Positions 35,459 to 48,676 of a DNA stretch of 64,000 nucleotides are shown in pieces. Location: the NCBI RefSeq assembly GCF_037975245.1, contig NC_092565.1, positions 3,423,499 to 3,487,498 of the forward strand. Direction: 5' to 3'. The position numbers were made by a program, and so were the translations under genes. The notes below the pieces were generated by a model. The model was not told the origin of the DNA and made no database searches. It worked only from the letters and a program-made list of their open reading frames with translations. Source of the DNA: Apostichopus japonicus. Its lineage: Eukaryota > Echinodermata > Holothuroidea > Aspidochirotida > Stichopodidae. Each line of letters opens with the position of its first letter. Position 1 is the first letter of the stretch.

Positions 35459-37437
35459 ATGCATACTTTACACAAAATGATGAACAGTTCAATGCTATCA
35501 GCACATTTCTGCTCACACAATCCAAGATGTTGTAAATATAACTGAATTTTTCATTGAAGAAGTATATCATTCCAGGAGTCCTCAAAGGAAGGTGTAAATA
35601 AAGCTAGGGGGTGACAGTTGCAGATAAAAATCAAATGGTTATTATTCATAGACAGATAATCATAATGACAACACTTGAGACTAATTTTACTCTGTGGCAT
35701 ATGAGGTTGTCGACTGGGCCTCTTAAACAACTGAGCAACCTTTCATTTGGTTCATTTTTATTCCAGTAGTTTTATACAATTCACAAATAATACTGTATTC
35801 CTAAGGTTTATCCATATAATAATTCCTTGCAGTCAACCATTCATCTTAATTTTTGTGGTCTGTTATGGATATGCTGTCCCATTTTGATCATTTAGAGCCA
35901 AATGCAGGTCTACGTAATTTCAATGTTGCCAAGGAAACAGCTTCATCCCTTCAAGGATTATTATTAGCTCGTAATCCATTCATTTATGCCGACAGTTAAC
36001 AAAAATGGAGATATCAATTTGAAATTAACTTCTTTTTTGATTATGAATGTGATTACTTAAGTTGAAATTAATCTCTGTTGTAGGCTAACTTTTGTGAAGA
36101 GAATGGGATAATTGAGGGGAGGGAGGAGGAAGGGGTCGCTAGGAAGGGCAAGGAGAGAAGGGAAGGAAAGCAATTTTCAGAGCATCATATCCTAGAGTTT
36201 ATAGAGGTACAGCTGGAGAGACAAATACTTTAAAAGACCACTACAGTTGTTATTAACACAACTAATCATGATACATTAATTTACCATACATCACATTATA
36301 AGCACTGCTATGAGACTCAGTGAATGCAACATATATGTACAAGAATAGCAAAAATGTTAACTATAGTTGTAAAGATCTCATTGATATTTCATTTAAGATA
36401 TAAACATATTCTGACAAATCCTGTCAGTGTATAGTGATCAGCTGAATGATTTAAATGGGAACTCAGATGGATGGATGGATAGATAGATAATTGGTAAAGT
36501 ACGGTAGTAACTGGCAGAAGTCAAAAACAAATATATGAGTAGATATCACAGACAGTGACTAAAACAAAGAAGTGAAATAATCAACAGAAAATTACAGAGA
36601 CATGAACAGAATGTGCAGGAATGAACACTAAGTACTAGTGAATTTCATCCCTGGTAAACCAGACTCCCACGCTTCACTGCACACATGCCAGCCTGTACAT
36701 ATGTGGCATAGTTTTCAAAAGACATGTGATCCACACACACAAAAGTGTGATACATACACCAAGCAGTTACTATTTAAATTGATTAAATCTTATAATGTAG
36801 ACTATATAGGTGATGCAACAAAAAGTTAAAACTGTTTTTAAATTTCTGCGCCTATATACACACACAGTGTAGTCCAAGCTGCTATAGTTTAATATAAAAG
36901 TATACTGCTTTCAGTTGTATTTACTTCATTAAATTTAAAGATGAGAGACTCTAGAACACCCAAGGGGGCCTCAGTATGTCCAACAATGTAATGTATAACA
37001 ATGTATTAAATCACCAAATGTCTGTGGAATCTGAGGGGCCAACTGAAAAAGGTTCTGCATATTATATTATATGTTGAGCAGCTAATTGACTAGCATGATC
37101 TCACTGCACACTGTTGATAGTAATCTAAGACAGTGTGCAGTAGTATACATTTACTATAGATGCAACTTAGTTGGCTTTTATAATAAACTGCAGTTAATAA
37201 ACCATCCAATGTATTAGCTTACATAGCTTCACATAATTGTCTGTTGCACAGAGTTTGTGACATGTTAATAATCCTATTGAAATAATCAAATAAATCAGGC
37301 ATATATGTATACTGTGGGTATATGCGTGGATTCATGCATATATACAATGTATGCTGAGTATATGTAGTCAGACAGTATCTATGAAACTGCATGTCATACT
37401 GCTTCATGCACAGCGCACACTGCATGGTCATCATCAT
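35459..37437. other. No gene recognised; simple tracts
   Basis: Holds a purine tract at 36108-36172 and a short (GGAT/AGAT)n at 36465-36490. Nothing coding was supported. Confidence 0.5.
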
Positions 37438-37731
37438 CATCTTCTATTTAATACAGCTAAGTACTGTCTCTTGTATGGTGTAAAATCATCTTCTATTAAT
37501 ACAGCTAAGTACTTCATGTCTCTTGTATGGTGTAAAATCATCTTCTACTAAGTACTGCTAAGTACTGTCTCTTGTATGGTGTAAAATCATCTTCTACTAA
37601 GTACAGCTAAGTACTGTCTCTTGTATGGTGTAAAATCATCTTCTACTAAGTACAGCTAAGTACTCTCTTGTATGGTGTAAAATCATCTTCTATTAATACA
37701 GCTAAGTACTGTCTCTAGTATGGTGTAAAAT
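37438..37731. repeat. 49-bp minisatellite, six copies
   Basis: Starts at 37438, 37487, 37539, 37588, 37637 and 37684. Unit CATCTTCTACTAAGTACAGC followed by TAAGTACTGTCTCTTGTATG and GTGTAAAAT. TATTAATACAGC and TACTAAGTACAGC variants alternate. Copies are very similar. Confidence 0.97.
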
Positions 37732-38577
37732 CTAAGCTTTTAACTGACTGAATGAACATGCAGCCTTGTCATGAAATATCTGACTCACACCATACAACAG
37801 AACAAATATTCCTTCAGGTAACAAACTTCAAAATGCAATATGTCATTTCATTAAATTAAGGAAATCAAATTACACAAAGACCTTTAAACACTAGAATGTG
37901 TGGCTTGTGAATCGTAAACTAGCTGCCACGGTGTGCCGTAGCAAATTGTATATGGTATGGCATAGATGAGTATCGCGGGGTCTCAAACAAGACAGCCAGT
38001 TTATTTTTTGCCGAACGAGATCTTAAAAAAATTGCATTCGCAATAGAGGAGCAAATGTGCAGTATCAGCAACATTTGCTAACTTCTACAGGCAGACAAAA
38101 ATTGATAAAACATCGATATCTGGATTCTGTTGATTAAACTATAATACTAGCAGAATGCAGTCTGCATACACAACCATTAATTTAGCTCATACACACCGCA
38201 GGGATTAATCACCGCAAAAAAAGTCCCGTCATCCTAGCTTTCTTGAAGTGTTAAAATTAAACCCAGCCTGTCTCAGATGAGTTGAAGCGACAGTTGATCA
38301 CCTAGTAATTCATGAATCTTAAAGTTCCAACTGTTACCAATATTTCATTTCAAACAGTTTTCCAAAAGAGCTTCCCATATTTTTACCACAACATCAGCTT
38401 TGCATACAAGAACGACAAATTAATTAGAAAACCCCAAAAAATGCCTTTAGCTGGGAAGACACTAAAAGTTAATAAAAATTTTAATTTCAAATGTGACCAT
38501 TTTGGTTCATCTAGCATATTATCCAGTCATTCTCAGTGATATAAACTATGCATATGTAGGTGTTATTTGAACAGACC
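37732..38577. other. No gene recognised
   Basis: A 75-codon open frame at 38312-38539 has no recognisable family. Otherwise spacer. Confidence 0.45.
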
Positions 38578-38579
38578 TA

Positions 38580-39842
38580 CTTAAAAGGATTGTCTGGTGG
38601 CCCAAAGAAGTTACCTTAAAAAATAGTAAATAATTTTCCAAACATGTTGTCAAAGTATGAGAACGCTAATGTTGCGTTTGACAGAGAAACGATTTTTTAA
38701 TCGTTATGGATAGACATTTCAAATATGATTTGAACAGTACAATACGTGACGTCAGCTCTGCCATAGCAGATTGCGTCATAACCCACCCTCCGCACAGTAC
38801 CTATACGGTAATCACAACAAAAACAGCGTGTGTATACAGATAAATTTCTTCCTTAATTTCCGGTGAAATTTCTTAAAAATTAGATATGTTTTCAAAAACT
38901 CCTTAAGCCACCATGTACTTGAGCGGTGGTTCCGTGGTCTTTGTGTAACACAAGGTAAATTTTAACAGCAGACTCTGAGTTGTTCAGGCTATACATCGCG
39001 CTATCCAGCTCCAACGCGAAAAATGTTCGCATGTAGGCTGTACTCAAACGTTGACAATCGGACAGTTCTGCGAAGCCTAAGCTTTTCAGCGCTATATTCT
39101 GCTCTGACAACGATTCGATCAATTTCTTCAATAATTTCCGGTGAAATTTCTTATACATTAGATATGATTTAAAAATCTCCTTAAGCCGCAATACATTTGG
39201 TAGATCGGTGGTTTAGTGGTCTTTGTGTAACACAAGATAAGTTTTAACAGCAGGCTCTTCGTTGTTTATACATCGCGGTATCCAGCTCCAGCGCGAAGAA
39301 TGTTCGCGTGTATAGGCTACCCTAACGTTTACAATCGGACAGTTCTGCGATGACATCGATCCCGCCAAGTTTCATCTTTCGGTTTAACGAATACTTTATA
39401 AGTTTCCTTTTACTGTTAATTTGATCCGTGAATTTTATTTCAGCGAGTTCGAAGAACAGTTAATGAACTGTGGTTTGAGTGTGAGTGTACTATGTGTAAC
39501 GCTATACAAGTACACCAACTGAGCATCGTAGTATATACGTTCGCGAGTATGTACGTTATATATATGAGGCAATTCAATGTGCTTACACGTGAGTTAATTT
39601 GCTGCGGAATTGGGAGTGCTAACTTCAAGTCGCCTGTTTTGCCTATCTGCAAGCACTACGTCAAACACCATATTGAAGCGTCCGAACAAACGGTACTTTT
39701 GGTGAGAAACTGGTGAATTTGAAAACCAGATTTCTACAAGAAGAAAATGTCGAATGGGGACAATTTTTACATGGTTAGAAAGAGAAAAATAATAACTACA
39801 AGGACAATGTATCAAAATCTTCCACCAGACAATTCCTTTAAA
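38580..39842. mobile_element. 1.26-kb TIR element with TA duplication
   Basis: Left end CTTAAAAGGATTGTCTGGTG (38580-38599) and right end CACCAGACAATTCCTTTAAA (39823-39842) are inverted repeats of about 20 bp with three mismatches. TA lies on both sides (38578-38579 and 39843-39844), as for Tc1/mariner-type elements. The inside is CpG-richer than the surroundings and holds a 274-bp tandem duplication. Its open frames match no transposase I know, so the element seems non-autonomous. Confidence 0.75.
38852..39347. repeat. Two-copy duplication, period about 274 bp, inside the TIR element
   Basis: Copy 1 from about 38852 and copy 2 from about 39126 share AATTTCCGGTGAAATTTCTT, GTGGTCTTTGTGTAACACAA, CTCCA-CGCGAA and ACAATCGGACAGTTCTGCGA. 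Copy 1 has about 60 bp (39065-39125) after the shared block that copy 2 lacks. Confidence 0.9.
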
Positions 39843-39844
39843 TA

Positions 39845-42039
39845 GCTTAAAATCTCTGTATATATATATGCATCTTGCCTCTGTAAATAATTGATACAGC
39901 AATGGTTAGTGATGATAAATATCTCATGTGTATAGAAGCACTTGAAGTACACACTTAGAAACACTGTGACAAACAGACAAACGGACAAATGCATGGAAGG
40001 TCAAAACAGGGAAATCAGCCAGATATTATGTGCATAATTGAGAAATATTCGAGACTTTATGACCTTGCTTAGAAATTATCTTTATGGAAAAGAAAAACAA
40101 ATTAGTTTCATTAGGTTTTATTAGCCATGCTATCATATCCTTGTTAAATCATATTTTGCCCTGGGTCCCAAGTGTGCCTTTATAGCGAGGTCTTTCAAAA
40201 TCTTAGCCAATGAATGACATTGGCTAAAAACACAGGAACTCAGTTCACTGTCTGAATAGATGCAGGGGTTTTAATACAATAGAAAAACCGTAATGAAATT
40301 TTGCTCATGGCCATATCAATACAGGATACATTTTGAGTTCTAACAAGCAAGATACTTAGGAAATATTTCTTGGCACTTTCTTTGTCTTTATATAACTAAA
40401 ACAAGCTAACATAGATAATATCAAACTTTAAACACCAGGGTCATTTCTTCTCTTATGAACCATTCATCGTCGTAAAAAATGTATATAATTGTATTTGTTT
40501 TTTTGAAATACAATGTTTTGAAAAATCTTTTCTTTTACAGTTGTTTTCCGCTAAGTCATTTAATGGAAGTATATAAAGCCATTGTCTGTAATAGTACCAG
40601 CTGATGCATGCTAAAACTAAATACAAACTTGGACAAATCACAACTGACTATTCTCTCCAGAAAAACAAAACAGTTAGCAAATAAGGAAAGAAAATTAGAC
40701 AGAAATTTGATTTATGTAGCTCATGTGTTTGGGACAGTTATTTATCTTAATCTTCCCGATATGATATCAATTAATTAATTTTTGATCCCAAAAGTGGCAG
40801 CTATACATTAGACATATGGGAGGGACTACAGTTAAGCAACTCTAAGGGTAGATAAGGAAGCTTAAACTGTACATGATAATTGGATCTCAATTCACATTGG
40901 ATCCTTCACAACTGGACTGCTTTTCTAAGTTTACCTTTATGATAGTACATTTACACTGTACCAGGCTATAGCTACCATTGACATTAATGTGCCAGATATA
41001 AGAGAAAGGAGGAAAAATATTATGATAAATCCAGACAAATCAAGGAAGTACAAAACTAAATGTATTGCCCTCAGCTCTTACCATTCTACAGGTTATTCTA
41101 ATACGCTCCATCATAAATATTTATACATTGTCAAATATTAACAGTAGACTCATGAATACATGTCTCAAAAGAGCAAATTACATTCCGAAGATAGCAACAA
41201 AGGAGAGCCTTAAATGTTGATTAGAGATGACCAGTCTAGCATTTTCTAGCATACTTTAATAGGGACAAAATAGTATGATCCATGGTTCTCAGCAAGGTAA
41301 CCTGACACTGCAAAAGTTGAGAGGAGAAAGTGAGGGTACAAAGTTCATTTCACAGTAAGTGGCGAAGAAGAAGTGAACCAACAGATATTTTCTTCCTCGA
41401 GAAGAATCTTTTTTGCAAAATTCTTTGCATTTTACCCAAGGGTGAAAGACTGTCTAAACAAGATACTATGTGGGGACTCTAATGTTGTCTCACTTGTGTA
41501 TCCAGAACACAGACCGTATACAGCCTATACTTCTTCCATATATATATTTACTCCAGATGTATTATTACTTGTAGTCCTAAGAGGCAGCTCTGGCTAATTC
41601 AGTCTTCCTCCCTGTCCCTGCTAATCATCACATCCATAAATCACCCGGCATTAAATTACACTTATAATATTATGCAGCCATTTACATCTGCATTATGGAA
41701 TAATTAGATATGTTCTGTCTGTTATGATGACTGGGTAATGTAACTATCTATGTTATCATGCTATAGTACATTTCTAAATCAATTTGATGAATTTCAATTA
41801 CAGAAACCATGAATGCAACAACGCGCTGTGCATTGTATCTTTGAAACAAATATAAATTTCACAAACTTGCAAGATGTGATGTTGTCCTTTATAGATCTAC
41901 AATGGAATGTAAACAGTATGACCAAAGACTGACACCAGTGGGAAGCCAAAGTCACATGGGAAAGTAAACCACACAAAGAAATATGTTATAAAAGAAATTT
42001 ACCCAGAGATCTGTTTGCTCCTGTCTGTCCATTTATAAT
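39845..42039. other. No gene recognised
   Basis: AT-rich spacer, 2.2 kb. No exon, transposon end or RNA gene could be supported. Confidence 0.45.
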
Positions 42040-43560
42040 AGGTTTCGCTACTTTAGGCCTGCGAGGTTTACGATGAACACATCCAAACGGCCACATCCTT
42101 CCTCACTGTTATCTGTAACTTAACGTACGTAATGACAACCACTGAACAGTTCCTGCACAAAGTGAGTTACAACACTTAACATACGATGTATTCCTTGGAC
42201 AGATCGACTCAAAAACACAAATCCAACATCCACGCACGACAAAGGTTTACTAAATGTCAAATTGGATCAGGTTCGGATTCTGACAGAAAAAAATAGCTGA
42301 AATACTGCGGCAGCGTTCAACATTCCTTGCTATTAACTGTACAAGACATAACACTAATTTCTGTTATTACCGCTAATTGCTGGCATCACCTGCAGCACGG
42401 AGGGAATTTTCACACATGTACATGCATCGATAGTAACATTCACAATCTGAGAGTGTATTCTGTAAGAGACGTTTGTAAACACACGTACGACATTGAATAC
42501 AACACTTGTATGATCAAATGTTGCCCAGAGTGTACACTTGTCACATAAATAATGATCTTTGTTTGACAGGTTTCCAAAATCAGGAGTCGATAAAACTAGC
42601 GTTAACTTACAAACTCCCCGCTCTTGAGTGAGCTCTTGTTCAGACAATTGAAGACAGTCGAACGAGAACGTTCCCTGGGGATAAAGTCGCAATAGAAATA
42701 GCAAAGCTCGTTTATTATTCTGCCTCTCCTAATCCCACATGGGACAAATTTTCGGCAACTTTAATATCGCGAGCACGATTCCAAACCATAAAATGAGAGC
42801 GCTGTGCATGCATGTACTATTTAGATGTTTTCTGAATCCGATGGAACACAAAATCAATTAAGTAACCTACTCTGATCTATATATTGCTAGGGGGCGATAA
42901 CCTTACTGGGGCAAGTAGCCAACGGGAAGCCTTGAGAAAACAGCGAACAACATATAAGATTTTATTGAAAAATTCAGACTGATTCTCGTTTTCTTTCCCG
43001 TCCTTGTGAAAATCTCTGCTCGCGTAAAGATAAACAATCAGAGTCGCCGTGTGCTCAAAACTGTCGTAATAAAGTTTTCATTAAACCTTACTTTAAACCT
43101 TACGAGTGCTGATTAATACCACTTCAGAATCGCAACGATATGTGAGTAGAGGTTTTCCAACACGACAAACAAATTATGATATTTCAATTACGCTCAAACT
43201 GAAAGTTACAACTAAATAACAACTTCCAACCCACACGAGCAGAAAGCCAATTTGTCTGATAGCTAGGGTTGACGGGCAGCGGAGTAACCACCACTCGTTC
43301 AATTGTAGCTTATTCCACTCTATTTAATTGAGCTAACCACAGTTTCTCCGATATCTGAGGCTACCGTTTGCCTTGGAATAATTCGATGGCAATCGCCAAT
43401 ATTTTATCCAAATAAGCACACTTAGAATCCTGATCTCACAATCGTACTATCTTGCACTGATAGCATTTTATAAACGGCTGTCAGGACGTAATGACATCTG
43501 GTCTCGGTGGCAACGACGACGAAGAAGAAGAAGTATAGCATTACAACGTTGCCTTCGATC
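42040..43560 (-). promoter_or_regulatory. CpG-richer patch, possible promoter or first-exon region
   Basis: CpG dinucleotides appear at about 2-4 per 60 bp here against about 0-1 in the flanks, with GC also raised. No transposon ends bracket it. On the minus strand (the LIM gene's strand) a consensus donor GTAAGT lies at 42605-42610 after GGGGAGTTT, and a TATA-like TTATAAAT sits near 43611-43618. These would fit a 5' exon and promoter for an ABLIM transcript, but no N-terminal protein sequence was recognised. This is inference from composition. Confidence 0.25.
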
Positions 43561-44221
43561 TTACAAAACAATATCCTCAGCAGTCAAATAAGGAAGTTCC
43601 CCCTCTAAAAAATTTATAAAGGTTTCCAATAGATAGAATGAATGACTCACAAGGGATGCCCAATTAGGTTCTGATTTGATTGTTGAAAGAATGGATGTTT
43701 GTAATTGCTTTGCTGAATGTTTGCAGGAAGAGTCTGGTCAGATTAGTGAGATCTAGATATAATGTATATATGTCAATTTGAAATAAGATCAGAGATCTGA
43801 TAAGAAATAAGAAAGAAAAAACAAAACAGTGCCCTATAAACAATTTATAGGGAAACTGAATACTGGGAAAAACTTCAAGTAAACAATAAACAAGACAGTC
43901 TCACTCTCACAGTTACAAATGTTTACATCCTTGGGTAGAAGTCATTATAAGACTCTCCTTTTGAGAGATAAGGTAGTTTTAAATAACAATACTAATTGTT
44001 ATGAGAAGGTACTAGCTACAATGGTAGGGTCTACTTAATAGCAGCATTTTGTGATAATTTTGAGAAAACTCTGACATTACATTGATACTTGACTGGAGAT
44101 GGGTAAGGGAGGTGTGAATTTAGAATACTGTTCCGCACGAAAAACGCACAGGGAAAAACCGGACGAAAAACGCAAGATGTAGACACTTTGGGTGGTAGAA
44201 TGAGAAGGAAGGGCATTGAAA
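43561..44221. other. No feature recognised
   Basis: Spacer between the CpG-richer patch and repeat copy B. Confidence 0.5.
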
Positions 44222-44337
44222 GGGAGAGCCAGTCATAGAGGGCGCGCAGTGTTAAAAAGGTTACCAGTTCATTCTAGACACGGTAGAACGAGGTGCTAAG
44301 GTTGTGGGGAGACAGGTAAGCGAGGTGCGAAGTAAAT
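44222..44337 (+). repeat. Dispersed repeat family R, copy B
   Basis: GGGAGAGCCAGTCATAGAGG, CGCAGTGTTAAAAAGGTTACC, GTTCATTCTAGACACGG, then TAGAACGAGGTGCTAAGG and GTTGTGGGGAGACAGGTAAG ending GAAGTAAAT. It is the longest well-preserved copy and aligns over its full length with 2850-2968. Confidence 0.8.
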
Positions 44338-45690
44338 ACTGTTGTCCTGTCATCAGGGTGTTTTCTGTGACCTGAGGTCAAAATAGCAGTGAATGATGAG
44401 GAACAAGTACTGCTTGTGCACACATTATCAAAGCTATTTTTCATAATTGTGCTAGGAAATATTGGAAAATCAGTGAGATTTTCTTCTAACTGTATATTAA
44501 AGCCTACGCTTTCGGTACACCTGAGACAAAGTGTGAACACCCTGTGACAGGTAGGCTTCGTATTGCAGTGATATTGGTCCCTGTGGCCAATTTTTGTATC
44601 TCAATTGTTGGCTCGTACATACGTTTATGAATGGACAGTTAAATGTGGGTTGATCTAAGTTTTAGACCAATGAAAACCCATAGACACACTTTTTCCATAA
44701 AGAATGAAGGGAAAGTGACAAATCCTCCAGGCTGCAACTTAATGGACCGTTGGGGTGTACAGGAGTGCAATTCACTACCTGACACTACTCAGAGCACAAC
44801 GTTTCACTCCAGCCACACGATGCAATAAAAATGATACTCTCTTTCATGTACAGCTCTTTAACAACACAAAACAGACCCTGCATGTGTTTACAAAGAATGT
44901 TTTGAACTTTTTTGGCAAGGTTAAATAGTCATAGTCATAGAAGAAATATATCCTTTCAACCTTTGAACATATACTAGCATAAAATTTTGAACATAAAATA
45001 TTTAGTTTATAAATAAACTGGGGAGCAGCTAACCTTTGACCCTTTGACCCTCATTATACACAAAATATTCAAGAAATGTTTTGCCATAAAAAATTTTAAA
45101 AAAGACAGAAAGAAAGAAAGAAAAAATGAACTGACTGAATCAGTAAGACTGTTTGGAGATTAAAACTAGATACACATTTCAAAATTTTGAAAATAAGCGC
45201 TGGCTCCATCCAGAACAGTTATTTGAATCAATAATTTTACCCTCAGGTTGAACTTCTTACAACACCTACACATCCACATGAGGCTATATACTCCCTGTTG
45301 ATTCTGATGGACAATACATTATACAGCGAACTTAAAATGTCATCACGCAGTATTGCCTCCAAGTTCTAACATGCTAAACTTGCCATTTAGAGATTCCAGC
45401 AGTATATATACATTCCTGGCAACTTAAATCTCCAGTCAAAATTGTTCTCACTCAGACATGTGATATCAAAAAATTTCACAATTACATGTCTCAGTATGGG
45501 TAAATTCCTTGCAAATGGATTAGTAAAGTGCTTTATTGGGAGGGAGAGGGATTTCAGTATCTGTCACACCATTCTTTTAGTATTTCTTAGTCTGTTTTGA
45601 GGACATTATAATTATGACCATTGTTAAGATGAATGTGTAATATATATATCTCAGCATATATTGAAAATGATATTTTGCAAAAGATAATTA
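44338..45690. other. No gene recognised
   Basis: AT-rich. A 61-codon frame at 44643-44828 was checked without finding a family. It contains the overlapping half-sites CTTTGACCCTTTGACCC near 45036-45052. Confidence 0.45.
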
Positions 45691-45910
45691 TAACTGTGGT
45701 CCTGTGAGGAACCTTTTCAAAACTGGATGATATGGAGAGTCTTAAACAGCTATTAAAATAGATGAAACTTTGTCTAAAATATATAAATTTTATAAAACAA
45801 TAACTGTGGTCCTGTGAGGAACCTTTTCAAAACTTGATGATATGGAGAGTCTTAAACAGCTATTAAAATAGATGAAACTTTGTCTAAAATATATAAATTT
45901 TATAAAACAA
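45691..45910. repeat. 110-bp tandem duplication, nearly perfect
   Basis: Copies 45691-45800 and 45801-45910. Both run from TAACTGTGGTCCTGTGAGGA to TTTTATAAAACAA. The only difference noticed is AACTGGATG versus AACTTGATG. Confidence 0.97.
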
Positions 45911-47356
45911 TACTTTTGCTCCATTCTGAGTCTATCATTACACATATAGTACACATATGTATGTTGTACATACATGTGCATCACTAAGTAGTATATAACT
46001 ATCATTGACAAACTAAGATATGCACCGTAACAGTCCAGAAGAAATATAACCTGTTGATTTCAACTTTATTCTTCGCAAACAATTTTTACAGACCATAATT
46101 CACATATCTCTTAAACAGAATGACACGTCTCTCTTGCAGAGTATACGCACCCGATGCAGTTCAGTTTACATTGGACCCATAAAGCTAAGGTAAACATTAG
46201 CATGACAGTCATAAATTATCAAAAGATGAACTTTCAACGGTGATCCATATTCCAAGTGTGGAGAAATTATTATCACAAGGCATACAGTGCAGAAATGGAA
46301 TGAAGGTGTATAACTGACAACTATTTGGCATAAAGTAAGTGTGACCCATCTTACAGTCGATTTTATTATAAACTATGCAAACCAAAGGCCCCTCCTAACA
46401 CCCTCCCAAACCCTCAATAAAAAATTGTACAATAGCTACAATATTCCCCAAAACTTACAAATTAGTTTGTAACAACACATATTTAACATACATATTCCTT
46501 GACAACTTTTGAGTACTGTATATGTTGCATTACAATCAGGGAATTAAGTGTTGTTTGAAAATGTTTTTGTACACTATCAACAAGGTATAACTAGATTTTC
46601 AAGTTTCACTGAATACTGTCAGCACGCAATGATTCTCTCCATCAATTTAGGGTATGTGAATGCAGCCTATTGTCTTAGTCCGCAGTTTCCAGAAATATTA
46701 CTGAGCCCACTGAGAAGGTAACAAAGATTGTTTGACTGGTCAAACTAAGGCATCCCTCTAAATAACTTAATTTTTCACCTAATGAATGTTTTAATAATGA
46801 TCACATTCCACGGCGAACATTTTGTCACCCAGACACTCCTGCTGTATATAAAACTGCAATCAAAATGGAAATCAGAAATGTTCAAAATTATCAGACTTTT
46901 TCATCGTTCTGTGAAGTGAACCTCGACAAGCCATGCAATAATGAACACAGCTGCAATGCTTTGAGATAATTTGGTATCAAAGAGCATTGGAAATATACAA
47001 AAAGCATTTCTTCAAAATTTAGCTGCTGCCTAAGTTATATTTAGTACCCTGAATTATTTATAAAGTCCCACTTTAAGATTCAGGGATTCTTCAATTTCAC
47101 AGTTCTCTTGTGTTGCTGAAGTGAGAAATGGATTTGACAACAGCAATTTTGTAGATCTAACAACTAAATATGTATATATTATACATATATATATCATGGT
47201 TCTAGGCCATATTACTTGTTGCACCACTATGCAACCTTCACTTTCCCAAAACAGGAAGTTCACAAATCATGAATCATGTCTCTACTGATACAAAATAATG
47301 AATTACCCTAGATACTGATTGTCAATCAATTTATGCCTCTCACTTTGAATATTCAT
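45911..47356. other. No gene recognised
   Basis: AT-rich spacer. Nothing supportable. Confidence 0.45.
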
Positions 47357-47407
47357 GAGCAAAAAGACACAAAAAGACAAAAGACGCAAAAAGACACAAA
47401 AAGACAC
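47357..47407. repeat. (ACAAAAAG)n-type microsatellite
   Basis: GAGCAAAAAGACACAAAAAG with further AGACACAAAA units, imperfect. It lies directly before SINE copy 2. Confidence 0.85.
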
Positions 47408-47412
47408 ACCAC

Positions 47413-47957
47413 AGAGTGTTAGCTCAGTGGTTAACGCCGGTGCCTTTCAATCATAAGGTCCCCTGTTCGAGTCACTCCAAGATTAATGTATGTCGTCCAG
47501 TTACAGTTGTTGACAATTGACAATTCATAATCATGGACATTAAATATGAATCTAAGAGACTGACTTCGGTCAGCTTGCAGCTTTGATAAGCAGGCGCATA
47601 GCCAGGAATTTGCCAAGGGAGGGACGAAACTGTAGATTCGGCATTGCAAACTATCTAAGCGTAGCGCCACCATGGTTGGCGCGAAGCGTACAAGAAAATT
47701 TTGGCTGAAAATGCCTCCCAGATCGCTGGAAATGGCACTTCCCATGCCATGTAAGTTGCATCTTAGCATTTTCTCTTTTGAAAATACTAGCGATATCATA
47801 AAAACATTAAAAAAAAAATTTAAAAATATGCTCAAGGGGGGGCGGCTGCCCCCTTTGCCCCCCCCCCTTGGCTATGGGCCTGTTGATAAGCCAATGATGG
47901 CTTCTTCGCGAGTTATCTAAAATACATACATACATACACACATACATACATACATTG
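47413..47957 (+). mobile_element. tRNA-derived SINE, copy 2, split by a MITE
   Basis: The tRNA-like head runs from AGAGTG to CACTCC (47413-47478), with A box TTAGCTCAGTGG and an intact B box GTTCGAGTCAC (47465-47475). The body up to 47590 matches SINE copy 1. It is interrupted at 47591-47882 by a MITE, then resumes GCCAATGATGGCTTCTTCGC and ends in a (CATA)n tail at about 47924-47957. Compared with copy 1 it keeps about 37 bp of 3' body that copy 1 lacks. Confidence 0.9.
47591..47882. mobile_element. 292-bp hAT-like MITE, copy 1 (inside a SINE)
   Basis: Ends CAGGCGCATAGCCAGG and CCTTGGCTATGGGCCTG are inverted repeats. A perfect 8-bp target duplication TTGATAAG lies at 47583-47590 and 47883-47890. 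A second copy, clearly the same family, is at 51448-51737. The poly-C/poly-G inner ends (GGGGGGGCGGCTGCCCCC) are typical of this family. The MITE landed inside an existing SINE, so it is the younger insertion. Confidence 0.95.
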
Positions 47958-48668
47958 CTTAGCTCACGTTTTCCATTGCTGTCTCTATACCAACAACTAG
48001 GTGAGTCCCATACATAATATAGTCTACCCATCATCAGTACCTTATAACAAGGGAGCTATCAAACTGTAGAAGAGCAATATTGTTTTTGATAAGTGGCACA
48101 AAGGTTTCTATAGCAACAAAACAAACTAATCAAAAGCTATGCAGCTGGCTTCAAATTGAATGAGGCCAACTGCACTGGTCAGTGTGCGTAACAACAAGTA
48201 CTTTAATCATATCACATATTCAATCATACAATATCATGACATGTAATATTGAGGGTTCATTCCCTTGGGGGTATTGGGTCTCTGGTCTCTGCCATAACAA
48301 AATGTTCTGGCCAACAGCCAGGTATAATTAGAAATACATTAACATCTATCAAATTTCACCTTAGTATTACTGCTCTAATGGATTGTTAACAGTAGTGGTA
48401 CATCCTGACATATCTTGTAAAATATATTTATCTTCTGCATGTTTTGCATGTTTTGTGGTGCATGAGATTTAAGCCAAACATTGTCATAAACAAGTCACAT
48501 TATTCTTTAATTACCCGGCCATAGTCATACACTAATAGAAAGATGATGTGTCAATATTTCTTTTACAGTACAGATTACAGAGTACTTACTAATGTAAACA
48601 GAGCTGTGAATTAATTGGAGAGCGTACACTATTTTATACATGTAACACACTTGATTGAATAGTACCAA
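47958..48668. other. No feature recognised
   Basis: AT-rich spacer before the foldback element. Confidence 0.5.
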
Positions 48669-48676
48669 CCTTGTTC

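Noticed and set aside
42354-42704. 116-codon minus-strand open frame in the CpG-richer patch
   Set aside because: Its first codon is TTG rather than ATG, no domain was recognised, and a donor-like site interrupts it. It is better viewed as possible 5' untranslated or unrelated sequence.
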